Shown piece by piece: positions 44,433 through 56,669 of a DNA stretch of 64,000 bases (its first letter is position 1; the number at the start of each line of letters is the position of its first letter). The notes beneath the pieces were generated by a model. The model did not search any database. It saw nothing but the letters and a program-made list of their open reading frames with translations, and had not been told where the DNA came from. The position numbers were made by a program, and so were the translations under genes. The DNA comes from Myxococcales bacterium (lineage in GTDB: Bacteria > Myxococcota_A > Polyangia > Polyangiales > Polyangiaceae): NCBI GenBank assembly GCA_016706225.1, contig JADJKB010000008.1, positions 620,001 through 684,000 on the forward strand, given 5' to 3'.

Positions 44433-46739
44433 CTACCAGCAGTCGTTGTGGTTTTGCCCGTGACACGTGCCGTTGCAGCGAGGGTCGCCGCCGCTGCAGG
44501 CGTTCTTGGTCACGTTGACGGAGCCGCCGCTTGGCCCGGTGATCGGTTGTTTGGTGTCCTTCGCGCCGTTCATGTGGGTCGGCGTGTTGGCCGCGTTGTG
44601 GCACACGGTGCACGCGAGGTTCTCGCCGTTGACGTGTTTGTCGTGCTGACCGGTATTGGGGCTGGCCTGGTGGCAGCTGCCGCAGCTGCCAGTGTTCCAG
44701 GTGCCACCGGCCCAATAGGGCGTCACCACCGGCGCCCCACCGTTTCCGTTCGAGTGGCATGAACCGGTGCACGTGCCGCGGGCGGTGACCGGGGCTCCCT
44801 GTGTTGCGTTCACGTTCCACGCCATCGCGGTGTAGGGCGCTGAGAACAGCACATCGCCGTGGTGGCCAGCCGTCCCGAGCCCGGTCGAAGGGACGTATTG
44901 GAGGGCGTGGGCCACATCACCGCTGGCCGGCAGCGTGTGGCAAGCGCCGCATGCAAACGCAACGTGCGTCGCGCTGGCCGTGAGGTGCGGGACGTGCCTG
45001 CCGACTGCCAGGGTGTTGGTCGCCGTCTCGTCGCCGACGCCGAAGGGCGGGTTGTTCTGGTTCGGCGGTGTGCCGTGACAGAAACTGCAGCTCTTCCAGT
45101 TCTGACCGGCGTGACAGCTGGCGTTGTCGCACGAGACCCCTACCGTTCCGCCGTCGAGGTTGGCGCCGTGGCAGGCGCTGCAGAGCACGTTGTGCTCGTC
45201 TCGCTGCTGGTTCGTCAGGAAGTACTTGCTGCCGTGGTGGTTGGCGTTCGTGTTGCCCTTGGGCGACGTCCAGTTGGCGAGGTCGTGGTATTTGTTCGTC
45301 TCGACGACACCGTTGACGTGAAGCTTGCTGTTGGTCCAGCCCGTCGCGCTGGTGCCCGGATTGAACGAGCTGACCACCGCGCTGTGGCAGATCGCGCAGT
45401 CTTGGTGGGCCACGTGGGAGCCCCCAGGCGGATTGCTGTGGCAGGTGGTGCCGCAAGCGTCCCACGATCCGTCCACGACGTTCCAGATCGGGCTCTTGGC
45501 GACGCTGCCGCCGGGTTTTGCTCCGGCGAGCGTGGCGCCGTGGCAGTAGACGCCGGTGCAGGTGAGCGCCGAGGTGCTGAAGCTCGGGTTGGCACCGGTT
45601 GCGGTCGGGCCGCCGTAGCTCATGTCCCACTGACCGTTGCTGTGTGAGGTCGAGGTGGGCACGACGTGGCAATCCGTGCATTGCCCGTCGCGGTGCCAGG
45701 TGCTCGCGGTCAGGTGTTCCTGGTGAGCGCCGACTGCCACCTGGCTCGTGGTCGTTTCACCCTTCGTGCCGAGGGGAGGCGAGGGGTCGTTCTTTGCGAC
45801 GTTACCGTGACAGCTCGTGCAGGTGAGGTTCCCGCCGCTGAATTCGACCTTGCCGTTCACGTGCAGGTTGGGCGCGACCCAGCTCGCGGTTGGGGGGGTG
45901 CCAGGTGTGAAGCTGGCGATCACCGCGGCGTGACAGGTCGGGCACGCCGTGCTGGTGGAATGGCTGCCTCCCGGAGGCGTCGTGTGGCACGACTTGCCGC
46001 ACGTGACCTGGGAGCCGTCGACGGTGGTCCATTTCGGTGTGCGATTGGAGCTCTGACCCGCCAGATCCGGCTTCAACGTGGCGCCGTGGCAGTAGACGCC
46101 ACTGCAGGTGTTCGCGGCGGAGTCGTAGCTGCCGGACTTTGCCAGCGGACCCCAGATCACGTCGTCAGTGCCGTTCATGTGAGTCGGCACCGACGGATCG
46201 ACCGGAGTGCTCGGCACTTTGTGGCACTCGGTACACGTGACCTGCAGATGCCAGGTCGAGGTGCCGAGGTGGCTCTGGTGAGCGCCGACCCCGGGGGTTT
46301 GTGGGCTGGTGTTGCCGCCGAGGTCCTTCGGCGGGGCTGCGTTCTGAGCGCTGCCGTGACAGGTGGTGCAGACGCCGGACGAGCCTCCTCCGCCGGAGCC
46401 GGCGGCGCCGCCCGAGCCGCCCGCTCCCCCCGCTCCGGACGCTCCCCCCGCTCCGGCGGCGCCGCCACTCGTGCTCGTGCCACCGCTGCCGGCCGCTCCA
46501 CTCGCGCCAGCCACGCCGCCACTCGCGCTGCTGCCGCCGCCCGCGCTGCTGCCGCCGCTCGCGCTGCTGCCCCCACTCGCGCTGCTGCCTCCGCTCGCGC
46601 CGCTGCCTCCGCTCGCGCTGCTTCCCCCGCTACCGCTCACTCCGCCGGTTGTGTTCTTGCCGTCGCCCGAGTCGCCCCCTCCACATGCAATCACGAACCC
46701 GAGTGCGGCGCCGGTCAACAAGAGCGGGACTGTCTTCAT
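44433..46739 (-). CDS. Multihaem c-type cytochrome lipoprotein with CxxCH, CxxxCH and CxxxxCH motifs
   Basis: Predicted 768-residue lipoprotein: signal LLLTGAALGFVIAC with lipobox cysteine, then a ~115-residue Gly/Ser/Ala repeat linker, then 18 possible haem-binding motifs. I count eleven CxxCH (for example CTTCH, CTECH, CSACH), four CxxxCH (CGKSCH, CGTTCH, CTGSCH, CNGTCH) and three CxxxxCH (CSGVYCH twice-type, CDNASCH). The alternation of CxxxxCH with CxxCH matches the Geobacter CxxxxCH/CxxCH repeat family, linked there to extracellular electron transfer. HMNG-type histidines between motifs may serve as distal ligands. GGAGGT lies 5 bases before the ATG at 46739. Probably on the outer membrane, long linker facing out. 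No cytochrome maturation genes are nearby. Confidence 0.88.
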   Translation of the reverse strand: MKTVPLLLTGAALGFVIACGGGDSGDGKNTTGGVSGSGGSSASGGSGASGGSSASGGSSASGGSSAGGGSSASGGVAGASGAAGSGGTSTSGGAAGAGGASGAGGAGGSGGAAGSGGGGSSGVCTTCHGSAQNAAPPKDLGGNTSPQTPGVGAHQSHLGTSTWHLQVTCTECHKVPSTPVDPSVPTHMNGTDDVIWGPLAKSGSYDSAANTCSGVYCHGATLKPDLAGQSSNRTPKWTTVDGSQVTCGKSCHTTPPGGSHSTSTACPTCHAAVIASFTPGTPPTASWVAPNLHVNGKVEFSGGNLTCTSCHGNVAKNDPSPPLGTKGETTTSQVAVGAHQEHLTASTWHRDGQCTDCHVVPTSTSHSNGQWDMSYGGPTATGANPSFSTSALTCTGVYCHGATLAGAKPGGSVAKSPIWNVVDGSWDACGTTCHSNPPGGSHVAHQDCAICHSAVVSSFNPGTSATGWTNSKLHVNGVVETNKYHDLANWTSPKGNTNANHHGSKYFLTNQQRDEHNVLCSACHGANLDGGTVGVSCDNASCHAGQNWKSCSFCHGTPPNQNNPPFGVGDETATNTLAVGRHVPHLTASATHVAFACGACHTLPASGDVAHALQYVPSTGLGTAGHHGDVLFSAPYTAMAWNVNATQGAPVTARGTCTGSCHSNGNGGAPVVTPYWAGGTWNTGSCGSCHQASPNTGQHDKHVNGENLACTVCHNAANTPTHMNGAKDTKQPITGPSGGSVNVTKNACSGGDPRCNGTCHGQNHNDCW

Positions 46740-47198
46740 CAACGACCTCCAAAGGGCGAGTGTGTCCTCCTCCCGATAGTGTCAGGATGCTCGCGGACCA
46801 GGCGCGCGATCCATGCCTCGGATGGCCGATCTTGCGATCGATCAAGTCATGCGAAATCTTGCGCAATGCTTGCGGGCGATCTGTGGCCTCGCGCGCGGCA
46901 GCACACAATCTCGCGCGTCGCCCGCTTCGCCGATCACCCAAAAGTGTCCCCGTCGAAGCCCCAGTGCTCAGCCTCCGCTTCGGTGAGCTCGATGTAGAGC
47001 CGCGCTGGTCATGACCACGCCTCGGGTTTGGCGAAATGCCCAGAAAGCAGGCGTGAGAACTGGGTGAGTCGCTGCGTTCGTGCTTCGGCGGGCGGGGGTT
47101 CGGTGGAGCTCGTGTCGTGGATCAAGGGCGTGGCGCGGAAGGCTACGACAACGGGATCGGGCTTGCTGTCCCGTCCGCGGCGCGAGAAAGTGGCCGCG
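46740..47198. other. Intergenic gap between divergent genes
   Basis: 459 bases separate the divergent starts of the cytochrome and a small lipoprotein. I see no RNA gene or repeat. A minus-strand frame around 46934-47130 has coding-like wording interrupted by one TGA and no good start (see findings). Promoters for both flanking genes should lie here, but none is clear enough to mark. Confidence 0.4.
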
Positions 47199-47462
47199 AT
47201 GCCTCGCGCCTGGCTGGTCTTTTTGGTGTGCGCCGCGGGCTGCAAGGGTGAAAGCGGCTCCGCCCAGGCCGAACGAAGCGCGCGCGGGACCCCCGGCGCC
47301 CGTTCGGCAGCGAGCCAAACCGGAGAGCCGGCTGCCGCGCAGCCGGGAGAGCCGGCCGCGGCAAGCCCTTGTGTGCAGCGCTGCATCGACAGCCGGCAGA
47401 TGCAGGCGGTGTCGGCGGAGAAAATTGCCGCCGACTGCCGGGCAGAATGCGAGAAACAGTGA
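47199..47462 (+). CDS. Small lipoprotein, function unknown
   Basis: Predicted 87-residue lipoprotein. MPRAWLVFLVCAAGC supplies signal and lipobox. An Ala/Gly/Ser/Pro-rich low-complexity spacer with two GEPAAA-type repeats follows, then a short Cys-bearing helix (CVQRCIDSRQMQAVSAEK, CRAECEK) whose four cysteines could make two disulfides. The stop overlaps the GTG of the diguanylate cyclase, suggesting joint expression and perhaps a sensory or anchoring link. No family recognised. Confidence 0.6.
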   Translation: MPRAWLVFLVCAAGCKGESGSAQAERSARGTPGARSAASQTGEPAAAQPGEPAAASPCVQRCIDSRQMQAVSAEKIAADCRAECEKQ

Positions 47463-48613
47463 GCGCGCCAGCCGACGAGCGCATCGAGCAGCTGGAGCGG
47501 GAGAACGCCGCGCTCAGGCAGGCGGTGGATCTGCTGCATCGGGTCAGCAACCTCGTGCGCCAGTCCCTGGAGCTCGAGCCGACGGCGTATGCGCTCTTGA
47601 CCGGTGTCACCGCCGGCGTGGGGCTCGGCTTCAATCGCGCGATGTTGTTCTTCGTCGACGACGCCGACCGCACCACCCTGCGGGGTGTCGCCGCCGTCGG
47701 GCCCGCCAGCCGGGACGAGGCCGATCGGGTCTGGAAGTCGATCGAAGGCGACGCTCCGGATCTGCTGACGTTGTACGAAGCCGGGCTCAAACAGCGCGCG
47801 GAGCACAGCGCGCTCGACGCCCGGGTGCGAGAGCAGAGGATCTTGATTTCGGGGGACACCCCGGTGGCGCTCGCGCTCCGTCGCGCGGCGCTGGTGCACC
47901 GGGAGGGAAGCGACGATCTCCTCGGCCTCTTTCACCTGCCGACCGCCGTCGCCGCGCCGCTCCGAGGTGTGGGGCGAGCTCGCGGCGTGCTCTACGCGGA
48001 CAACTGCTTCACCGGGCGCCCGCCGGGGGACGCCGTCGAACGCGTGCTGTCCTTGATCGCCGATCAGGCGGGGCGCGCCCTCGAACACGCGCATCACTAC
48101 GAGGAGCTGGCGGAGCGCGCACGCATGGACGCGCTGACGGAGCTCGAGCACCACGGGCGGATGATGGAAGCCCTCGCCGCGGCCCTCGGACGTGACGCCG
48201 ACGAGCCCATGGGACTGGCCATGATCGATCTCGACGACTTCAAACGCGTCAACGATACCCACGGCCATCTCGCGGGGGACGCGCTGCTCGCCGAGCTGGG
48301 CAAACGCCTGCGCTCGGTGCTCAGGGCAGGGGAGCGCCCCTACCGTTATGGCGGCGAGGAGTTCACCGTGCTCTTGCCGGGCGCCACCGAGGGAGATCTG
48401 TTTGCCATCGGAGAGCGGCTGCGCCTGGCCGTCGCCGACACTCCGTTTGCGGTCGGTCCCGAGCGGCGATTGGTCGTGACCTGTTCGATCGGTGTCGCAG
48501 CCCGCGCGCGCGGCGACGATGCCGAGCGCCTGATCGACGCCGCGGATCAGGCGCTCCTGGTGGCCAAGACCAGCGGAAAAAATCGGGTTCAAGTGGCGCA
48601 GCGTGGCCGCTGA
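47459..48613 (+). CDS. GAF-GGDEF diguanylate cyclase
   Basis: Predicted 384-residue cytoplasmic enzyme making cyclic di-GMP from two GTP. A short N-terminal coiled coil (RIEQLERENAALRQAVDLL) precedes a GAF domain at ~30-215 and a GGDEF domain at ~220-380: IDLDDFKRVNDTHGHLAGD for metal and substrate, and YGGEEF as the active-site loop. The RxxD product-inhibition site normally just before that loop is missing (RAGE instead), so feedback inhibition may be weak. GTG 47459 overlaps the small lipoprotein stop; an ATG at 47447 is the alternative. Ligand of the GAF domain unknown. Confidence 0.92.
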   Translation: MSAPADERIEQLERENAALRQAVDLLHRVSNLVRQSLELEPTAYALLTGVTAGVGLGFNRAMLFFVDDADRTTLRGVAAVGPASRDEADRVWKSIEGDAPDLLTLYEAGLKQRAEHSALDARVREQRILISGDTPVALALRRAALVHREGSDDLLGLFHLPTAVAAPLRGVGRARGVLYADNCFTGRPPGDAVERVLSLIADQAGRALEHAHHYEELAERARMDALTELEHHGRMMEALAAALGRDADEPMGLAMIDLDDFKRVNDTHGHLAGDALLAELGKRLRSVLRAGERPYRYGGEEFTVLLPGATEGDLFAIGERLRLAVADTPFAVGPERRLVVTCSIGVAARARGDDAERLIDAADQALLVAKTSGKNRVQVAQRGR

Positions 48614-48653
48614 GCGCGCGGTTCGTGTCTGATTCGCGCGGGCAAGAGCCGGC

Positions 48654-50318
<1,665 letters not shown>

Positions 50319-50522
50319 GTGCAGCGGTCGGCCGTGGCGTAACAGCTCGCCTTCGATGTCGCAGCGGCAAGCGTATTTCGTGCGTTCGTGCTCGGCAATG
50401 ACCCGATCTTGCATCGGCGCGCAGCATATCAGGCCCGTTCCCGCGCGCGGCGCCCAAGGGCCGCGGCCCGCCGGACGAACGAGAATTTCCCGCGGCGGGC
50501 GTGATAACGTCCAGTCCCGCGC

Positions 50523-53500
50523 ATGGCAGAAGACGACGCATCGGGACCGAAGAAACCGTCGAAGCCGGGGGCGTCGCGCTCCATTCCTCCGCCGCCTCCG
50601 CAGCGCAAGGGGGCTCCCCCGCCGCCAGCGCCGCCGGGTTCGAACCCGAAGACCGCCGTGCCGCCGCCGCCTCAACGGCGTGCGTCCAGCGCGCAGCAGG
50701 AACGCGTGCACGTCTCGCCACCGCCGACGCCCGTGGGCGCTCCGTCACCGCCTCCGTCCCCCGCGCCCGCAAGCGCAGCGCACAGGCGCTTCGCCTGCGG
50801 TCCGCGCGCAACCCAAGTCGATCCCTCCTCCGCTCCCGCAGTCACCACCGCCGCCCGCTGTCGCACCGGCGCAGCACTTGAAGACGGACTCGGGTCTCGG
50901 AACCGGCGCGCCGAGTCAGACGCCGCTCTGGGCTCAGCGCGCCGTGAAGAAACTCGAGACGGAGCTGGCCAAGGAGCGACCCGCTGCGCGTCGGCAGGCT
51001 GCACTACGAGATCGCGCGTCTGTACGAGGCGCCGATCAGAGAGCTCGGAAGCGCCGCGGATCATTACCAGAAGGCCTACGCAACCTGTCCCGATCACCTG
51101 CCGACTCTGCGCGGGGCGCGCCGCGTCTTGTGCGCCAACAAGAACTTCCAGGCCGCGTTGCCGCTGTTCGACGCCGAGGCGCGGTTTCTGTCCGAGCCCG
51201 GGCTGAAGGCGCAGAGTTTCTACGAAAAGGGACGCGTTCTCGAGGATCACCTGGCCCAGCGCCGCGAGGCCCGGGAGGCCTACGCGGCCGCGCTCGAGCT
51301 CGATGGCCAGAACATCACGTACCTGAAGGCGCTCGAGCGCTCCGACGCGCAGAGCAAGTCGTGGGACGCGCTCGACAACATCCTGGAGCGCTCCGCCAAC
51401 GCCGTCGCCAGCGACACCCGGCATCGCGCCGCGCTGATCGTCGAGCGCGCGCGCCTGGTCGAGTCGCGCAAGGGAGACAGCCGCACCGCGACCGAGCTCT
51501 ACAACGAAGCGCTGGGTTTCGACCCGCGGGCGCCCGCCGCGCTGGAAGCGCTGAAGCGTCTGCACTACACCCATCAACGCTGGCGCGACCTGACCTTCGT
51601 CTTGCAGCGCGAGGCCGAACAAGCGACCGACCCGAATGTGCGGGCCATGGCGTACTATCGCATGGGCCGGGTGCTCACCGATCGCTTGGGCCACGTCGAT
51701 GAGGGCCTGTCGGCCTTCGAGCGTGCGGCCTCCGAGGTACCGAACGAGCCGATGGTGCTCGAGGAGCTCTCGCGGCTGTACGAGCTGGGAAAACGCTGGG
51801 AACAGCTCGCCACGGTGCTCGAACGCCTGGTGGAGGGCGCCCGCTCGGACGCCGAGCGAATCGGCATCTTGCATCGCATCGGCCAGCTCGCCGAGGAGCG
51901 CCTGAACGATGAGGCCCGCGCCATCACCTGGTTCTCAAGGGCGCTCGCCCTCGATCCGACCTACCTGCCGGGGCTCCAGGCACTGGGGAAGATCTACACC
52001 CGGCGCCAGCAATGGGCCGAGCTCATCAACATGCACCTGGCGGAGGCCGGCGCGACCGCCGACGCCGCGCGCAAGGCGAGCTCCCACGCCCGCGTCGCCG
52101 GGATCTTCGAGGAGCGACTGGGCAACATCGAGCACGCCACGGCCCACCACGCTCGGGCGCTCGGGCTCTTGCCGGGCTACTCATCGAGCTTCAAGGCGCT
52201 CTCTCGCATCTATCAAGAGGCCGGCAAGTGGCGCGAGCTGATCGAGCTATTCGAGCGGGCCGTGGACGAGGCGAAGGACGTCGAGACGAAGATCACCTAC
52301 CTGTTCAAGATCGGGCGGGTGCACGAGGACGCGCTGGGCTCTCCAGCCAACGCGCTCAGCGCCTATCGGCGTGTGCTGGAGGTGGCGCCGGATCACGTTG
52401 GCGGAATTCACGCGGCGCAGCGCGCAGCCGAGCGCGCCTTGCGCTACAAAGATCTGGTCTGGGCGCTGGAGCTCGAGGCCGAGAAGGTCTCGGACAAACG
52501 CCAGGCCGTCGTGCTCTATCACCGCGCTGGTGAGGTGCTCGAGGACTCGCTCGGCGACGTCGACGGTGCACTCGTGCGTTTCAAGCGCGTGGCGGAGCTC
52601 GACAAGACCTATCAGCCCGCGCTGAGCAGCCTGGGGCGCCTGTATTATTCGGCCGGTCGCTGGGAAGATCTGCTCGACACCTACAAACGCGAGCTGGAGG
52701 TCGCGCCCAAGGGTAACCCGAGCGCCGCGCTGCTCTACAAGATGGGTGAGCTCAGCGAAGAGCGCATCGGGCGGGACGACGACGCGGTCAACTTCTACCG
52801 CCGCGCCATCGACGCAGACCCATTCCACCGCCCCGCGCTGCACGCGCTCGAACGCAAGCTCTCGGAGCGAGGGCAGTGGGGCGAGCTGGTGAAGTTGATC
52901 GAGCTCGAGCTGTCCGGACTCAAGGAGCCAGCGGAGCGCGCCCGCAGCGCGTTCCATCTGGGTGAGGTCTACGAGAACCGACTGGCGCAGCCCGACAAGG
53001 CACTTGCGGCGTACGAGCAGGCGCTGGTCGCGGCGCCGGAGTTTCGGCCAGCCGCAGACGGTCGCTCACGCCTCTTGACCCTGTCCCGCGAGTTCAAGAA
53101 GCTGGCCGAAGATCTCGCGCGCGAGGTCTCGACGGCCGAGGACCCGAGCGTGGCGATGGTCGCGTTGTTCCGCCAGGGTGAGCTGTACCGCGACGAGATC
53201 GGCGACAGCCGCCGGGCCATCGAGTCCTTCGAGGCGGTGTTGTCCCGCGATCCGGCGCACCTCGGCGCGCTCTTGGCGCTCGAGCCGCTGTACACCGAGA
53301 TCGGCGCGTGGGAGCCGCTGGCGCGGGTGTTCGCGACCGAGGCCCGCATCTTGACCGACGTCGGCGCGCGCGTTGCCGCGCTGAAGGAGCTGGCTCGGCT
53401 GGAAGAGACCCGCAGCGTGGGTAAACCGGAGGAGCTGCGCGCGGCGTACATCGCGGTGCTGCAGCTGTCGCCGTCGGATCCCGGGGCCCTCGCCGCGCTG

Positions 53501-55846
53501 GAGCGCCTGGCGTTGAGCTCCGGCGACATGCAGCTCTTGACGCACGTGGACGCCAAGCTGGGCGCGACCCTGGCGTCACCCGTGCTTGCAGCGGTGCACC
53601 AGACACGGCTCGCCGAGGCGCTGGAGGCGATGGGAGATCCGAGCGCGCTCGAGACCTTCCGCGCGGCCTTGGCCCGCGACCGCGACAACCTGGCCGCCGC
53701 GCTCGGGATCTGCCGGATTGCGGCGGAGAGCGACGATCCGGGGCTGGTGGGCGAGGCGGCGGAGCTCGCGTTTCGAGTGCTGCTCGACAAACCCTTGGGC
53801 TCGGGGCTGCTGGTGCGTGCGGCGGCCTCCCTCGCCACCAAGAACGACGTGGACGGCGCCATCATGGCGCTGGAGGCCGCGCTCGAGAAACACCCCGAGA
53901 GCGCCGAGGCGGCCGCCGAGCTGCGCAGGATCTTGCTGGGGCGCCGGGAGTTCGATCGCCTATTCGATGCGCTGTGTCAGGCCGCGCAGTGGTGCAAGGA
54001 CCGCGAGCGCATGGCGGTGCTGTGGCTCGACGTCTCGGAGCTGCTCGCGGATCAGAAGCGCGACATTCCGGCGGCGCTCGCCGCCCTGCAGCGCACCCTC
54101 GAGCACCTGCCGCGGCACGTACCCACGCTGATGCGCCTCGGTGATCTGTATTCGCGCGACAAGCAGTGGGCCGAGGCCGTGGACCGACTCAAGCAAGCGC
54201 TGGCCGCGTCCCCGCCGGTCGAGGTGGAGGTCGCCGCGCACCTCATGCTGTCGCGGATCTTGAAAGAAGAGCTCGGCGACGAGGCACGCGCGCTGACCAG
54301 CCTGGAGCGGGTGCTGGCCCTCGAGCCCAAGAACCGCGCGGCGCTGGCCCGCGTGCTCGAGATCCAGATGCGTCGCGGGCAGATGAGCGACGCGACCAAC
54401 ACCGCCGCCGAGCTCGTGGCGGTGGCGTCGAGCGCCAAGGAACGCGCCGAGACGTTGGGGCTGCTGGCGCGGCTGCATCGGCAGAACAAGAACCTGGACG
54501 CTGCTGCCAACGCCTTCGAGCAGGCGGTCAGCATGGTGGGCACCGAGGGCACCGTCGCGGCGGAGTTCAAGGATCTGCTGCTGGAGCAGAAGCTACTCGG
54601 AGAAGATCCGCGCTGGGACTACTACATCGGCGCGCTCGGTGGTTACGCCGAGCAGCTGGCCGACGTGCGCAAGCGCTCCGGCATCTTCCTGGAAATCGCG
54701 CAGGTGCTGGCGGACGAAATGGAGGTGCCGGATCGGGCGCTGCACACCCTGCAGCGGGCGTTGGCTGCGGATCCGGAGAGTGTGGAGCTGCGCACCGAGC
54801 TGTCGAAGCGCCTCAAGCTCGCGCGGCATTTCCCCCAGGCGTTGATCGAGCTCCGACGCCTGCTCGAGGTCGACGTCACCAAGGTCGAGACCTGGGGCAG
54901 CATCCTCGAATGTTTTCAGGGGCTCGGGCGCACGGAAGAGGCAACGCTGGCCATGGCGCCGCTGGTTGCCCTGGGTTTCGCCAACGATCTGGAGCGGGCT
55001 ACGGTCTCATCGCGGCCCTCGCGTTTTGCCCATTCGCGACCCGGCGCGTTCGACGAGACGGCGTTCCGCGGCGTCGATGGGCGCGGGGCGGATCCCGCGC
55101 TCGCGGTGCTGGCGGCGATCACCGAGGGTCTCGGCAAGGTCTATCCACCGGAGCTGGAGCGTTACGGCCTGACCAGCAAAGATCGCATCACGACGCGCTC
55201 GGGGCATCCGCTCAAACAACTGGCGGATCGGGTGGCGAGTGTCTTCGGCACCTTCGAGTTCGATCTGTATTTGCATCGCGCGCATCAGGGGCTGCTCGAG
55301 GTCGAGTTCACGGATCCCCCTGGGATCTTGGTGCCTGCGCACGTGGCGAACCTGCGCGAGACGGAGCAGGTGTTCCTGTTGGCGCGCCCGCTGGCGCTGG
55401 TGGCGCGGGGAGCAAACGCCATCGGTCGGCTGGCGCCGGCGGAGATCGGGTTGCTCTTGGTGGCGGCGTGCCGTGCGCTGGACCCGAGCTTCGGAGCGGG
55501 GCTCTCGGACGAGGACTTCCTGCAACAACAAGCCAAGCGAGTGCAGAAGGCGATCTCCCGGCGTTCGCGGCGCACGTTGGAAGAGGTGGCGCCGGCGTTC
55601 ATGGCAACGCCGCGACCGGAGTGGGAGGCGTGGGCGTTCGAGCACCGGAAGACGGTGGCGCGCACCGCGGTCCTGCTCGCGGACGAGCTGCCCTCGTCGA
55701 TTGCGCTCGTGCGGCGGGTGGAGGGCGACCTGGCCGGCCTGCGCGGAGCGGCGCTGGCCCAGGGCATCGGCCTCACCCATGATCTCTTGCGCTTCTGGGT
55801 CAGCGATGCGGCGTTTGCACTGCGGCGTCGTGTCGGCGTGCTGTGA
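50523..55846 (+). CDS. Giant TPR protein with proline-rich N-terminus (two frameshifts as given)
   Basis: About 1773 residues if two surplus bases are removed. The ATG at 50523 begins a Pro/Ala-rich segment (SIPPPPPQRKGAPPPPAPP). The frame shifts once near 50770-50790, where the continuation reads PKSIPPPLPQSPPPPAVAPA. It shifts again near 50975-50990, where VGRLHYEIARLYEAPIRELG begins the TPR array. From 51128 on, one frame of 1572 codons carries dozens of helical repeats (AREAYAAALELDGQNITYLK; RFKRVAELDKTYQPALSSLG). A distinct ~300-residue C-terminal domain follows (VYPPELERYGL; LLEVEFTDPPGILVPAHV). No catalytic motif is seen; it is probably a cytoplasmic scaffold. Both shifts are +1 and the total length fits exactly two inserted bases. 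Confidence 0.8.
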
Positions 55847-55915
55847 CGATGGTCGCGGTCCTCGGTAGCGCGAGTTGCGAGAAGACCCGTTCCGACCCGA
55901 GCGACTCGCGTCGGG

Positions 55916-56449
55916 TCACTCGGCCGCCACACTCACCGCGATCGCGGGGCGCTCTTCGAGCGGCGTCGTCGGGCCGCCGCGTTCGTGCGCTGTGACTCGC
56001 ACGACTGTGCGCTGGCCGCCGTCGATCTCGAAGCGGCGCTGTGCCTTCACGCGGAAGCGATAGCCTTTCAGGTACGCAAACACTCCGTATCCCGCTCCAC
56101 GAAAGTCGAGCTCCACGCGCAGGTCGTGCTCTCCCGCTTCCAGCTGGGCGTCGTACACGGGCAGCTCGGACGCGCCCGCGAGGTCCTCGGACCTGCGCTC
56201 GTAGATGGGCCGTTCGTCCAGGCTGAGCTTGGCGCCGATCAGACGAAAACTGGAGCTCATGCGGCTCTCCACGACGATGCGCACGGACGCCGTGCCGAAG
56301 CGCCGGCGCGGCGCAGGTTGTTTTCCGGCGCAAGCGAGGAGCGGAGCAGCGAACACGAGTGCGAGGCTCGCGAGCCACGCGCGCCGGCTCACGGCTGACG
56401 GTGTGGACGGGGCTCGTCGGAGGGCGCTCTCGCGATTCACCGTCCGCAT
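55916..56449 (-). CDS. Lipoprotein, function unknown
   Basis: Predicted 177-residue lipoprotein. ATG 56449 gives a twin-Arg-like basic start (SRRAWLASLALVFAAPLLAC) with a good lipobox LLAC. The mature part is beta-rich: FGTASVRIVVESRMSSSFRL, ELPVYDAQLEAGEHDLRVEL, YGVFAYLKGYRFRVKA. This looks like a single immunoglobulin- or PEGA-like sandwich. The open frame upstream of 56449 is Arg/Ala-rich and judged non-coding. It is convergent with the TPR gene; a 7-bp stem (GACCCGA/TCGGGTC) lies between them at 55894-55917. No family recognised. Confidence 0.65.
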   Translation of the reverse strand: MRTVNRESALRRAPSTPSAVSRRAWLASLALVFAAPLLACAGKQPAPRRRFGTASVRIVVESRMSSSFRLIGAKLSLDERPIYERRSEDLAGASELPVYDAQLEAGEHDLRVELDFRGAGYGVFAYLKGYRFRVKAQRRFEIDGGQRTVVRVTAHERGGPTTPLEERPAIAVSVAAE

Positions 56450-56669
56450 GCTACTCGCTCCGCCCGCCGCTGGCGGGGCGCGCCGCGCAATCCGACGGGC
56501 CCTCTGGTCCGGAGCGAGCAGCTGCTGGGCTCGGCAGCGCGCGGCACGTGCGCCCTGACATGCTGCGCTTCTGCGCGTGTGCCAGCGCCCCGGCGTGGCA
56601 CACGCCCGGCCGAAGCCCGGGGAAATTGCGCAGAAAGATGCTGGCATGGACGCTGCACACATCGGGCGC

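Noticed and set aside
45666..46997. Plus-strand frame of 443 codons over the cytochrome gene
   Set aside because: It is the reverse of regularly spaced CxxCH codons and the Gly/Ser linker, giving Ala/Arg-rich nonsense.
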